DNA from: Sandaracinobacteroides sp039808025 | GTDB taxonomy: Bacteria > Pseudomonadota > Alphaproteobacteria > Sphingomonadales > Sphingomonadaceae | NCBI GenBank assembly: GCA_039808025.1 | Contig: JBDHSK010000001.1 | Location: 314,626-378,625, forward strand | Reading direction: 5' to 3' | DNA length: 64,000 nt | Shown here: positions 8,712-17,600 of the stretch, piece after piece | Layout of the letters: the number at the start of each line of letters is the position of its first letter | Numbering within the stretch: position 1 is the first letter of the stretch | Translations under genes and position numbers: made by a program | Notes under the pieces: generated by a model | Told to the model about the DNA's origin: nothing | Databases searched by the model: none | Seen by the model: only the letters and a program-made list of their open reading frames with translations

Positions 8712-9875
8712 ATGGCCGAAATGCCCCGCCAGCGCCGGCACACGCGCGCGACCGGAATTGTTGTGCTGGCCGATGGCACTGTCTTTCACGGTATCGGACA
8801 GGGGGCAACCGGTGAGGCCGTCGGCGAGCTGTGCTACAACACCGCCATGACCGGTTATCAGGAAGTGATGACCGACCCCAGCTATGCCGACCAGATCGTC
8901 TGCTTTACCTTCCCGCACATCGGCAATACCGGAACCACCGCCGAAGACATGGAATCGACGGCCGCCCACGCCCTTGGCTGCATCATGGCCGAACCGGTCA
9001 CCGCGCCATCCAACTTCCGCAGTACCCGCGATTTCAATGCCTGGCTTGCCGATCACGGCCGCATTGCCGTCACCGGTATCGATACGCGGGCTCTCACCCG
9101 CCATGTGCGGCGCTTCGGCGCCCCCAACGCCGTCATCGCCCACAATCCACAAGGCAATTTCGATGTCGAGGCGCTGGTCGCACGCGCCAAGGCATGGCGC
9201 GGTCTGGAAGGAGTAGACCTGGCGCCCACCGTCACCACCACGGCCTCTACGGAATGGACGGGCGGCACCTGGGCGCTGGGCCGGGGTCATGCCGAAATTT
9301 CAGCCGCTCCCGACGCCCCGCATGTGGTCGCTGTCGATTATGGCATCAAGACCGCCATTCTGCGTCAGCTGGTGGCAGCTGGCGCCCGGGTGACTCTGGT
9401 ACCCGCCCAAACCTCGTTCGCCGACATCATGGCGCTGAAACCCGATGGGCTGTTCCTGTCGAACGGGCCGGGCGACCCGGCCGCCACTGCGGAATATGCG
9501 GTGCCGATGATCCGCCAATGGCTGGAAACCGGCAAACCGCTGTTCGGCATCTGCCTTGGCCACCAGATGCTGGCGATCGCCATCGGCGGCAAGACCATCA
9601 AGATGACACAGGGTCACCATGGCGCCAACCACCCGGTGAAACGGCTGGATAGCGGCCGGGTCGAAATCACCAGCATGAACCACGGCTTCACTGTAGATAT
9701 CGATTCCCTGCCCGCCAACGCGCGGATGACCCACGTCAGCCTGTTCGACGGCACCTTGTGCGGCCTCGAACTGGTCGACCGCCCGGCCTTTTCGGTGCAG
9801 CACCATCCCGAAGCCTCCCCCGGCCCGCAAGACAGCCAGTATCTCTTCCAGCGCTTCGTCGAGGACATGCAGTAA
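8712..9875 (+). CDS. carA: Carbamoyl-phosphate synthase small subunit
   Basis: 387-residue glutamine amidotransferase subunit that supplies ammonia to CarB for carbamoyl phosphate, the precursor of pyrimidines and arginine. The N-terminal CarA domain has GELCYNTAMTGYQEVMTDPS. The class I amidotransferase domain carries GLFLSNGPGDPAA, the nucleophile elbow FGICLGHQML (catalytic Cys), and the His/Glu pair in VQHHPEASPGP. The ATG at 8712 was chosen because AAGGA lies 7 bp upstream (AAGGAACTGCCG) and the length fits the family. The TAA stop shares its last base with the carB ATG, giving translational coupling. Confidence 0.97.
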   Translation: MAEMPRQRRHTRATGIVVLADGTVFHGIGQGATGEAVGELCYNTAMTGYQEVMTDPSYADQIVCFTFPHIGNTGTTAEDMESTAAHALGCIMAEPVTAPSNFRSTRDFNAWLADHGRIAVTGIDTRALTRHVRRFGAPNAVIAHNPQGNFDVEALVARAKAWRGLEGVDLAPTVTTTASTEWTGGTWALGRGHAEISAAPDAPHVVAVDYGIKTAILRQLVAAGARVTLVPAQTSFADIMALKPDGLFLSNGPGDPAATAEYAVPMIRQWLETGKPLFGICLGHQMLAIAIGGKTIKMTQGHHGANHPVKRLDSGRVEITSMNHGFTVDIDSLPANARMTHVSLFDGTLCGLELVDRPAFSVQHHPEASPGPQDSQYLFQRFVEDMQ

Positions 9876-12800
9876 TGCCCAAACGCACCGACATCCAAAC
9901 CATCCTCATCATCGGCGCTGGTCCCATCATCATCGGCCAGGCGTGCGAGTTCGATTATTCCGGCACCCAGGCCGTCAAGGCCCTGAAAGCCGAGGGTTAC
10001 CGCATCGTCCTAGTCAATTCGAACCCGGCAACGATCATGACCGATCCGGATCTGGCCGATGCCACCTACATCGAGCCGATCACGCCTGAGATCGTCGCCA
10101 CCATCATCGACAAGGAACGCCCCGACGCCATTCTGCCGACCATGGGCGGCCAGACAGCTCTCAACACGGCATTGGCGCTCGCCAAGAACGGCACGCTGGA
10201 GAAATATGGCGTCGAACTGATCGGCGCCGATGAAAAAGCCATCGAAAAAGCCGAAGACCGGCTGAAGTTCCGCGACGCCATGGATGCGATCGGCCTTGAA
10301 TCGCCGCGCTCCGCCATTGCCTACACTCTTGAGGAAGCGCTCGCGGCTCTGGAGAATGTCGGGCTCCCCGCCATCATCCGCCCGTCGTTCACGCTGGGCG
10401 GCACCGGCGGCGGCATTGCCTACAACCGCGAGGAATTCACCCGCATCGTGCTCGGCGGGCTCGATGCCTCGCCCACCAGCGAAGTGCTGATCGAGGAATC
10501 GGTGCTGGGCTGGAAGGAATACGAAATGGAGGTGATCCGCGACAAGGCGGACAATGCCATCATCATCTGCTCGATCGAGAACATCGACCCGATGGGCACC
10601 CACACCGGCGATTCGATCACCGTCGCCCCGGCACTGACCCTCACCGACAAGGAATATCAGATCATGCGCAACGCCAGCCTGGCGATCCTGCGCGAGATCG
10701 GGGTCGAAACCGGCGGCTCCAACGTCCAGTTCGCCGTCAACCCCGAAAATGGCCGCCTCGTCGTCATCGAGATGAACCCCCGGGTCAGCCGCTCGTCGGC
10801 GCTGGCCTCGAAAGCCACCGGCTTTCCCATCGCCAAGGTGGCCGCGCTGCTGGCCGTCGGCTACACCCTCGACGAAATCCGCAACGACATCACCGGGGCA
10901 ACGCCCGCCAGCTTCGAGCCGACCATCGATTATGTGGTCACCAAGGTGCCGCGCTTTGCCTTCGAGAAGTTCCGTGGCGCCGATTCCACCCTTGGCACCT
11001 CGATGAAATCGGTGGGCGAGGTCATGGCCATCGGCCGCAACTTCGCGGAATCGCTGCAAAAGGCGCTGCGCGGCCTCGAAACCGGGCTGTCCGGGCTCGA
11101 TGAACCCGAATCGCTGGTCAATGCCGGCAAGGGCGAAGTGCTGGCGCGGCTTGCCCAACGCACGCCCGACCGGCTGCTGGTCGCCGCCCACGCCCTCAGA
11201 ATCGGCATCCCCGAATCGGAAGTGGTGCGTGTCTCGCGCTACGACCCCTGGTTCGTGGCGCAACTCGCCGAAATCATCGCCGCCGAAGCAGCTGTGCGCG
11301 AGCATGGCCTCCCCGACGACCTGTGGCCTCTGAAAGCCATGGGCTTTGCCGACGCCCGGCTCGCCACCCTTGCCGGAACCACCGAGGCCAAGGTGCGCGC
11401 CCGCCGCCACGCCAGCGGCGTACGCCCGGTCTTCAAGCGCATCGACACCTGCGCTGCCGAGTTCGAGGCGCTCACCCCCTACATGTACTCAACCTATGGC
11501 GGCAGCGAGTGCGAGGCCGAGCCTTCAGATCGCCGGAAGATCGTGATACTGGGCGGCGGCCCCAACCGCATCGGCCAGGGGATCGAGTTCGATTACTGCT
11601 GCTGCCACGCCGCCTTTGCGCTGGAAGAAGCCGGGTTCGAGACCATCATGGTCAATTGCAACCCGGAAACCGTGTCGACCGACTATGACACCTCCGACCG
11701 CCTCTATTTCGAGCCGCTGACCGCCGAGGACGTGCTCGAACTGCTGCATGTCGAACAGAGCCGGGGAACGCTCCTGGGTGTGATCGTCCAGTTCGGCGGC
11801 CAGACACCGCTGAAGCTGGCGCGGGCGCTGGAAGCGGCCGGAATCCCCATTCTGGGAACCAGCCCCGACGCCATCGACCTCGCCGAAGATCGTGAACGCT
11901 TTGCCGCCCTCGTCGAAGAACTGGGGCTGAAGCAGCCGGCCGGCGGCATCGCCCGCTCAGCCGCTGAAGCTGCCGAAGTCGCTGAACGCATCGGCTATCC
12001 CGTGCTCATGCGCCCCTCCTATGTGCTGGGGGGCCGCGCCATGGAGATCGTCGAGAACCGCCACGCGCTGGAAACCTATATCCAGACGGCAGTGAAGGTG
12101 TCGGGTGACAGCCCGGTGCTGATCGACCGCTACCTGCGCGACGCCGTCGAAGTCGATGTCGATGCCCTGAGCGACGGTGAAACCGTGCATGTGGCGGGCA
12201 TCATGCAGCACATCGAGGAAGCCGGCGTCCACTCGGGCGATTCGGCCTGCGCCCTGCCGCCGCAAAGCCTTTCGGCGTCGGTGCTGGCCGAGATTCGCCG
12301 GCAGGCCGATCTGCTGGCGCGCGCGCTTCATGTGCGTGGCCTCATGAACATCCAGTTCGCAGTTAAAGACGAACAGCTCTACCTGATCGAGGTGAACCCA
12401 CGCGCCAGCCGCACCGTGCCGTTCGTCGCCAAGGTGCAGGGTCGCCCCTATGCCAAGATCGCCGCCCGGGTGATGGCCGGAGACCGGCTGTCGGCGTTCG
12501 ATCTCACGCCGCTGGGGCAGGGCCATGTGGCCGTCAAGGAAGCCGTATTTCCCTTCGCCCGCTTCCCCGGCTCCGATCCTGTTCTCAGCCCCGAGATGAA
12601 ATCGACCGGCGAAGTGATGGGAATCGACAGCGATTTCGCCATGGCCTTCGCCAAAAGCCAGATGGCCTCAGGCACCCAACTGCCGCTTTCGGGAACCGTT
12701 TTCATCTCGGTGAAAGACAGCGACAAGCCGCACATTCTGGAAGCGGCGCGCGACCTGCAGGGTCTGGGTTTCAAGCTGATCGCCACCCGCGGCACGGCCG

Positions 12801-13093
12801 ACTGGCTGCGCGATCATGGCCTCGGCGTGGAAACGGTGAACAAGGTGCTGGAAGGTCAGCCGCACATCGTCGACGCCATCTTCGATGGCTCGGTCGATCT
12901 GGTGTTCAACACCACGGAAGGCACCCAGTCGCTGAAGGATTCCGAGACCATCCGCTCTGCCGCCTGGGCACGCAAGGTGTCGATCTTCACCACGGCCGCC
13001 GGCGCCATTGCCTCGGTGCAGGCGATTGCCGCCCTGCGCCAGCGGCCGGTCGGAGTCATGCCGTTGCAGGCCCATCACGTCGCTGCCTCCTGA
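9875..13093 (+). CDS. carB: Carbamoyl-phosphate synthase large subunit
   Basis: 1072-residue synthetase subunit with two homologous ATP-grasp halves: carboxyphosphate formation (N-terminal) and carbamate phosphorylation (C-terminal), followed by an allosteric MGS-like domain. Visible motifs include IGAGPIIIGQACEFDYSG at the start and the paired segment GGGPNRIGQGIEFDYCCCHA at mid-protein. Glycine-rich loops (FTLGGTGGGIAYN and YVLGGRAMEIVENR) and NPRVSRSSALASKATG / NPRASRTVPFVAKVQG are also present. The start overlaps the carA stop by one base (TAATG). Full length for the family; no oddities. Confidence 0.98.
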   Translation: MPKRTDIQTILIIGAGPIIIGQACEFDYSGTQAVKALKAEGYRIVLVNSNPATIMTDPDLADATYIEPITPEIVATIIDKERPDAILPTMGGQTALNTALALAKNGTLEKYGVELIGADEKAIEKAEDRLKFRDAMDAIGLESPRSAIAYTLEEALAALENVGLPAIIRPSFTLGGTGGGIAYNREEFTRIVLGGLDASPTSEVLIEESVLGWKEYEMEVIRDKADNAIIICSIENIDPMGTHTGDSITVAPALTLTDKEYQIMRNASLAILREIGVETGGSNVQFAVNPENGRLVVIEMNPRVSRSSALASKATGFPIAKVAALLAVGYTLDEIRNDITGATPASFEPTIDYVVTKVPRFAFEKFRGADSTLGTSMKSVGEVMAIGRNFAESLQKALRGLETGLSGLDEPESLVNAGKGEVLARLAQRTPDRLLVAAHALRIGIPESEVVRVSRYDPWFVAQLAEIIAAEAAVREHGLPDDLWPLKAMGFADARLATLAGTTEAKVRARRHASGVRPVFKRIDTCAAEFEALTPYMYSTYGGSECEAEPSDRRKIVILGGGPNRIGQGIEFDYCCCHAAFALEEAGFETIMVNCNPETVSTDYDTSDRLYFEPLTAEDVLELLHVEQSRGTLLGVIVQFGGQTPLKLARALEAAGIPILGTSPDAIDLAEDRERFAALVEELGLKQPAGGIARSAAEAAEVAERIGYPVLMRPSYVLGGRAMEIVENRHALETYIQTAVKVSGDSPVLIDRYLRDAVEVDVDALSDGETVHVAGIMQHIEEAGVHSGDSACALPPQSLSASVLAEIRRQADLLARALHVRGLMNIQFAVKDEQLYLIEVNPRASRTVPFVAKVQGRPYAKIAARVMAGDRLSAFDLTPLGQGHVAVKEAVFPFARFPGSDPVLSPEMKSTGEVMGIDSDFAMAFAKSQMASGTQLPLSGTVFISVKDSDKPHILEAARDLQGLGFKLIATRGTADWLRDHGLGVETVNKVLEGQPHIVDAIFDGSVDLVFNTTEGTQSLKDSETIRSAAWARKVSIFTTAAGAIASVQAIAALRQRPVGVMPLQAHHVAAS

Positions 13094-13112
13094 GCCCCCT
13101 TGCGAAAGGGGC
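13094..13112 (+). terminator. Hairpin after carB, weak terminator candidate
   Basis: Directly after the carB stop the sequence GCCCCCTT-GCG-AAAGGGGC folds as an 8-position stem with one C/A mismatch and a 3-base loop. No T-run follows, so intrinsic termination is uncertain; Rho-dependent ending or an mRNA 3' stabiliser is equally possible. Confidence 0.4.
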
Positions 13113-13263
13113 GGGCGCTCCCTACACTTGCCACTTCATCCAGAGTGAATTCACCTATCCGACATTTTTTGCTGGCCACCGGCGGGCGCCGCCGAACCCC
13201 AAGACAGCGGCTGAAACCAACCGCCGGACAGTGAAAGTATCGGATACCAAAGCAGAGTAGACG

Positions 13264-13743
13264 ATGGCGACTGTTGATAAGGTTCCGATGCTGGCCGAAG
13301 GGCATGAAAAGCTCCTGCGGGCGCTGAAGCAGCTGAAAGAAGTCGAACGCCCCGAGAATGTCGAGGCGATCGAGGAAGCGCGCGCCCACGGTGACCTGTC
13401 GGAGAACGCCGAATATCATGCCGCCAAGGAACGGCAGGGCCAGATCGAGGCGCAGATCGCCGAATACGAAGACAAGCTGGCGCGCGCGCTCGTCGTTGAT
13501 CCGAAAACGCTCTCGGGCGACAAAGTCGTGTTCGGGGCGACGGTGCGCCTGCTCGACGAAGACGACAAGCCGGTCACCTACCAGATCGTCGGAGAGGTCG
13601 AGGCCGACGCCAAGAGCGGCCGCATCAGCTTCAACAGCCCCTTGGGGCGGGCGCTGATCGGGCGCCTTAAAGGCGAGGAGGTAGAGGTGGTCACCCCATC
13701 GGGAGACCGCAGCTACCTGATCGAAGCCGTCGAGTTCATCTGA
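13264..13743 (+). CDS. greA: Transcription elongation factor GreA
   Basis: 159-residue factor that enters the RNA polymerase secondary channel and stimulates cleavage of backtracked transcripts. The N-terminal coiled coil (about 1-75) carries the tip motif EEARAHGDLSENAEYHAAKE with the two acidic residues (D-L-S-E) that act at the polymerase active site. The C-terminal FKBP-like domain has TVRLLDEDD and ISFNSPLGRALIGRLKGEEV. The length is exact for GreA. It lies 170 bp after carB; that gap contains a palindrome GTGAATTCAC at 13145-13154 and presumably its own promoter. Confidence 0.98.
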   Translation: MATVDKVPMLAEGHEKLLRALKQLKEVERPENVEAIEEARAHGDLSENAEYHAAKERQGQIEAQIAEYEDKLARALVVDPKTLSGDKVVFGATVRLLDEDDKPVTYQIVGEVEADAKSGRISFNSPLGRALIGRLKGEEVEVVTPSGDRSYLIEAVEFI

Positions 13744-13746
13744 CCG

Positions 13747-14415
13747 GTGGACGAACCGGCGATGAAACCGTTCCGGCCGCCCGTCGCCCACGCCACCCGC
13801 ACCATCCTGTTTGCCTGCATCGGCCTGCAACTGCTGATGCTGGTGATGGGCAGCAGCTTTGATCAGCGCATCCTGCTGGAATACGGGCTGGTTCCCGCGC
13901 GCATCACGGGCCGGGTCATCGGGCTTGAGGGGCCTGTGCCGCCGTGGCTCACCTTGTTCACCCACATGTTCCTGCATGGCGGCATCGTTCACCTCGCCAT
14001 GAACATGGTGTTTCTGGCCTGGGTTGGCCGCCAGGTGGAGTGGGTGCTGGGCATCCCGCGATTCCTGCTGCTGTTCGTGGTTGGCGGCATGGCCGGCGGC
14101 ATCCTGCAAGTCGCCATGTCTCCCGGTTCGGTAACACCCGTCGTCGGGGCGTCAGGGGCGATTTCTGCCGTGTTCGCCACTTATGCCCTGCTGTTTGCCC
14201 AAAGCGGCGAAGCGCCAGCACGCGTGTTCGGAATCCACATCTCGGGTGAAACCGTGCGCGCCTTTCGTTACGCGGCGCTGTGGATCGGCCTGCAATTACT
14301 GACGGCGGTGGCGTTCAACCTGCCGGGCAGTGGCGGCATCGCCATCTGGTCCCATATCGGCGGTTTCATGGCCGGCCTGCTGTTCGGGCTGCCGTGGCTG
14401 CGCCGCCTGGGGTGA
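13747..14415 (+). CDS. Rhomboid-family intramembrane serine protease
   Basis: 222-residue polytopic membrane protein of the rhomboid family, which cleaves transmembrane helices of substrate proteins. The catalytic Ser136 is in the GxSG motif VVGASGAISAVF, and the partner His203 lies in WSHIGGFMAGLLFG, so the dyad is complete. The family loop FTHMFLHGGIVHLAMNMVFL precedes them. About six hydrophobic segments are visible. The start is GTG 13747, 3 bp after the greA stop; an in-frame ATG at 13762 is an alternative. Its 3' end overlaps the convergent transporter gene by 50 bp. The physiological substrate is unknown. Confidence 0.93.
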   Translation: MDEPAMKPFRPPVAHATRTILFACIGLQLLMLVMGSSFDQRILLEYGLVPARITGRVIGLEGPVPPWLTLFTHMFLHGGIVHLAMNMVFLAWVGRQVEWVLGIPRFLLLFVVGGMAGGILQVAMSPGSVTPVVGASGAISAVFATYALLFAQSGEAPARVFGIHISGETVRAFRYAALWIGLQLLTAVAFNLPGSGGIAIWSHIGGFMAGLLFGLPWLRRLG

Positions 14416-15304
14416 ACAGGGCCGTCACCACGATTCCCGCCAGAATCAGCGCCATTCCAGCCAGATGATAGCGGTGCAGCGGCTCGTGCAGCAGCAGTGC
14501 CGCCAGCAGCGCTCCGAATAGGGGCAGCAGGGTGCTGGCCTGACTGGCAGGGCCAGCGCCGATCCGCGCCACCGCCGCATTGAATAGCGCATAAGAGAGC
14601 AGCGACGGCAGCACCACCACATAGGCAAAGGCGGCATAGTCCGCAGGCCCGAGGGCGGCCAAGTTGAAGTGCGGCCACTCCCACGCCGCCAAAGGCAGCA
14701 ACGCCACCGAACCGATCACGAAGGTGACGAACAGGAAACTCCGCCAGTCGATGGCCGGACGCAGCCGCAGCAGGCTGGTGTAAAGGGCCCACACTACAAC
14801 CGCCGCCAGCATCAACAGGTCGCCACGACCGAAATCGAGTGTCAGCAACGCCGCCAGCTGACCGGCCGAAATCACCACCAGCACACCAGCCACCGACAAC
14901 AGCACACCCAGCAGCTGCACCACTGCCGGTACCGTCCGGAACAGCAGATAGTCGCACAGCAGCACCAGCGGCGGAATCGCTGCCTGCAACAGCAGGCTGT
15001 TGGTGGCCGTCGTGTAATGCAGGGCGCTGTAGAGCAGGGCATTGAACATGGCGATGCCAAGCGCGCCCATCAGCAGCAACAGCCAGCGATGCCGCCAGAT
15101 GGTCGCCCGATCAGCCGTCAGCGGGCGCCAGGCCAGCGGCAGCAACAGCAGGCCAGCCCCCGTCCACCGCACGAACGCCAGGGTAAATGGCGGGATGCTG
15201 TTGGTTACCGCGCGGGCGACGATGCTGTTTCCGGCCCAGAACAGCATGACGGCCGCCAGCATCGCATAGGCGATCCACTGGCGGCCGTCCGTTGTCTCAG
15301 CCAC
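14366..15304 (-). CDS. EamA-family (DMT superfamily) transporter
   Basis: 312-residue inner-membrane protein with ten predicted helices in two EamA repeats. The first opens AYAMLAAVMLFWAGNSIVAR and contains FTLAFVRWTGAGLLLLPLAW. The second has LLMLAAVVVWALYTSLLR and ends PLFGALLAALLLHEPLHRYHLAGMALILAGIVV, the classic EamA C-terminal signature. Members export or import metabolites such as amino acids or nucleosides; the substrate cannot be assigned. It lies just upstream of tig on the same strand but is transcribed after it (12 bp gap), so read-through from tig is possible. Its 3' end overlaps the rhomboid gene in opposite orientation. Confidence 0.9.
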   Translation of the reverse strand: MAETTDGRQWIAYAMLAAVMLFWAGNSIVARAVTNSIPPFTLAFVRWTGAGLLLLPLAWRPLTADRATIWRHRWLLLLMGALGIAMFNALLYSALHYTTATNSLLLQAAIPPLVLLCDYLLFRTVPAVVQLLGVLLSVAGVLVVISAGQLAALLTLDFGRGDLLMLAAVVVWALYTSLLRLRPAIDWRSFLFVTFVIGSVALLPLAAWEWPHFNLAALGPADYAAFAYVVVLPSLLSYALFNAAVARIGAGPASQASTLLPLFGALLAALLLHEPLHRYHLAGMALILAGIVVTALFTPGGAATAARTAGRP

Positions 15305-15315
15305 TGGGCTCGCGG

Positions 15316-16971
15316 TTACTTGGCGGCCTTCTTCGCAGCCGGCGCCTTCTTGGCCGGCGCCTTGGCCGGAGCGGCGTCGCCGGTCGTTGCTTCACCCGCG
15401 TCCGCCTTGGCGGCAGCCTTTTTGGCGGGGGCCTTTTTCGCCGGCTTGGCGGCAGCCGGAGATGCCTCATCAACGGCAGGCGCAGCGGCGGCCGGTTCCG
15501 CGTCCTTTGCCTTGGCGGCCTTTTTGGCGGGGGCCTTCTTCGCAGGCTTCACGTCATGATCATGGTGCGCATGATCATGGTGATGGTCGTGGTCGCAATC
15601 GGGCCCATGCACATGGCCGGGCGCTCCATGCGGAATGACGGCTGCCGACAGCGGCGTTTCATCTTCGCTCTCGATCGCCGCCTCCAGCTCGGCGCGGGTC
15701 ACGACACGGTCGCTGATGCTGGCCTTGCCCAGCAGCCAGTCCACCACTTTCTCCTCGAACAGCGGCGCGCGCAGCTGGGCGGCCGCCATCGGATTTTCCG
15801 CGAAGAACTTCTGCACCTGCTGTTCCTGGCCGCGATAGCGGGCGGCTTCCTGGGCCACCAGCCGGTTCATCTCGACCTGGGTGACTTCCACGCCATTTTT
15901 CTGGCCCAGGTCCGAAAGCAGCAGTCCAAGGCGCACCCGACGCTCGGCGATGCGGCGATAATCGTCGCGCTCAGCCTCCATTTTGGCCTTTTCCTCTTCG
16001 TCGGCCTCGGCTTCCACCTGCCGCCAGATCTGGTCGAACTCGGCATCCACCATCGACGGCGGCACATCGAAACTGTGGGCGGCCGCCAGATGGTCGAGCA
16101 GCTTGCGCTTCAGGTAGGTGCGGGTCAGGCCGTTCAGCTCCTGCTCCACCTGGTCCTTCAGAATGCCACGCAGCTGCTCAAGATTTTCAAGGCCAAGGCT
16201 GGTGGCGAAGGCATCGTTCACCTCAACCGGCTTAGGCTTCTTCACGGCCGTCACCTTGACGGCAAACTGCGCTTCCTTGCCGGCCAGTTCCTTGGCCGGA
16301 TAATCCTCGGGAAAGGTCACATCGAGAGTCTTCTCGTCACCTGCCTTCACCCCTGTCAGCTGCTCTTCAAAGCCCGGAATCAGCCGGCCCGATCCCAGCT
16401 CGATCTCCATCGCCTCGCCGGTGCCACCCTCAAAAGCCTTGCCCTTGATGCTGCCGGCATAGTCCATCACCACCAGGTCGCCCGATTTGGCCTTGTATTT
16501 CGCCGCGGCCTCCTCGAAGCTTTTCTGGCCCGAAGCCAGCCGCTCGACGGCGGCATCGATGTCGGCCTCCCCGGCTTCGACGGTCAGACGTTCCAGAACG
16601 ATGGCGCCGACATCGGTTTCCGGCACTTCGGGCAGTACCTCGAGGTTCACCTTCACCAATATGTCGTTTCCGGCCGTTTCCGCGCCTTCCACTTCCACAT
16701 CCGGCTGCATCGCCGGACGCAGGCCGTTGTCAGAAAGCAGCTTCTGCACTTCCTCGCTGATGGCGCGTTGCACCACATCGCGGCGCAGCGATTCGCCATG
16801 CATCTTGCGGATGAGGTTGGCAGGCACCTTGCCGGGGCGGAACCCCGGCATCCGCACCTGCGGGGCGACTTCGGCGATGGCCTCGTCAACCTTGGTTGCA
16901 ATGGTTCCGGCAACGATCGTCAGCTCATAGCCGCGCTTCAGGCCTTCATTCAGCGTTTCGGTGGCAGTCAT
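15316..16971 (-). CDS. tig: Trigger factor with His-rich and Ala/Lys/Pro-rich C-terminal tail
   Basis: Ribosome-associated chaperone and peptidyl-prolyl isomerase for nascent proteins. The N-terminal ribosome-binding domain carries the signature MPGFRPGKVPANLIRKMHG (G-F-R-x-G-K-x-P). The FKBP-type PPIase domain (about 150-240) has GDLVVMDYAGSIKGKAFEGG and LGSGRLIPGFEEQLTG. The helical chaperone arms run to about residue 440. Residues 449-472 form a tail with many His and Asp (GHVHGPDCDHDHHHDHAHHD), and 475-551 is a run of PAKKAPAKKAA-type repeats. Usual trigger factors are about 430-450 residues, so about 100 extra residues are present. Start ATG 16971 was chosen because MTATETLNEG is the usual N-terminus; further upstream in frame lies the tRNA. 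Confidence 0.96.
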   Translation of the reverse strand: MTATETLNEGLKRGYELTIVAGTIATKVDEAIAEVAPQVRMPGFRPGKVPANLIRKMHGESLRRDVVQRAISEEVQKLLSDNGLRPAMQPDVEVEGAETAGNDILVKVNLEVLPEVPETDVGAIVLERLTVEAGEADIDAAVERLASGQKSFEEAAAKYKAKSGDLVVMDYAGSIKGKAFEGGTGEAMEIELGSGRLIPGFEEQLTGVKAGDEKTLDVTFPEDYPAKELAGKEAQFAVKVTAVKKPKPVEVNDAFATSLGLENLEQLRGILKDQVEQELNGLTRTYLKRKLLDHLAAAHSFDVPPSMVDAEFDQIWRQVEAEADEEEKAKMEAERDDYRRIAERRVRLGLLLSDLGQKNGVEVTQVEMNRLVAQEAARYRGQEQQVQKFFAENPMAAAQLRAPLFEEKVVDWLLGKASISDRVVTRAELEAAIESEDETPLSAAVIPHGAPGHVHGPDCDHDHHHDHAHHDHDVKPAKKAPAKKAAKAKDAEPAAAAPAVDEASPAAAKPAKKAPAKKAAAKADAGEATTGDAAPAKAPAKKAPAAKKAAK

Positions 16972-17007
16972 GCTTGTCCTCTGGGCTGTTTCGGGGCGGG
17001 GCAAAAC

Positions 17008-17092
17008 TGGTGCGGGTGGAGGGACTCGAACCCCCACGTCATGCAACACTGGAACCTAAATCCAGCGCGTCTACCAGTTCCGCCACACCCGC
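17008..17092 (-). tRNA. tRNA-Leu (anticodon UAG)
   Basis: The 85-nt minus-strand sequence folds as a class II tRNA. The acceptor stem GCGGGTG pairs with CACCCGC, and the anticodon stem CTGGA/TCCAG encloses the loop TTTAGGT (anticodon TAG, reading CUN Leu codons). The T-arm is GGGGGTTCGAGTCCCTC, and CCA is encoded at the 3' end. It lies 36 bp upstream of the trigger factor start on the same strand, so it may be processed from a shared transcript. Confidence 0.97.
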
Positions 17093-17171
17093 ACACAAGG
17101 CCGCATGCGCGGCCCCTTGTCATGGAATTTGAAGCTGCGGCTTATATCAGGGTGGCACCAAGGCGCAAGCG

Positions 17172-17459
17172 ATGCTTGCTGGCGTGCCAGACCCCCCAAT
17201 GCTATGGGCAAATCCGATGATCATTCTTGCCCTTATCGTGCTGCTGCTGGTGTTCGTGCTCATCAACCACCATCTTGCCAGACGTCAGCGCCTACGGCAG
17301 GGCCCACCCCCCGGCTCCTCCCCCCGCCGCTCAGCAAACCACAACAAGGGTAACAAGCGCGACACCAACGACGACAGCGATGACGGGCATGATTCTCATC
17401 CGCCGTTTCAGGGTGGCGGCGGCGATTTCGGCGGCGGCGGCGCCAGTGGCGACTGGTAA
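17172..17459 (+). CDS. Small single-pass membrane protein with Gly-rich C-terminus
   Basis: 95-residue protein of unknown function. One hydrophobic segment (about residues 15-33, MIILALIVLLLVFVLINHH) is followed by a basic stretch (ARRQRLRQG). A hydrophilic Asn/Asp/His-rich region comes next, and a glycine-rich end GGGGDFGGGGASGDW closes the protein. This Gly-rich ending followed by a terminal Trp is a style shared by several small alphaproteobacterial membrane proteins, but no function is implied. The start could be ATG 17172, 17199 or 17217; the last puts the transmembrane segment at the very N-terminus. Confidence 0.6.
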   Translation: MLAGVPDPPMLWANPMIILALIVLLLVFVLINHHLARRQRLRQGPPPGSSPRRSANHNKGNKRDTNDDSDDGHDSHPPFQGGGGDFGGGGASGDW

Positions 17460-17600
17460 CACACCCATCCGCGATTGAACGGCTGCCTGATTCAACCTGT
17501 TTCACAAAGGGCTGGCGGCCGGTCTCACGGCGTGCCATAGCTGAAATGTCCGGACAATCCGCCGCTGGTCCACAGCGGCGCCAGACGGGAGGAACACGGG

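Noticed and set aside
10010..11410. Long open frame on the minus strand opposite carB
   Set aside because: carB is unmistakable on the plus strand; the antisense frame is a by-product of high GC content and has no domain.
15292..17220. Open frame of about 640 codons antisense to trigger factor and the tRNA
   Set aside because: It runs through a tRNA gene and the reverse of conserved tig motifs; it is a GC artefact.
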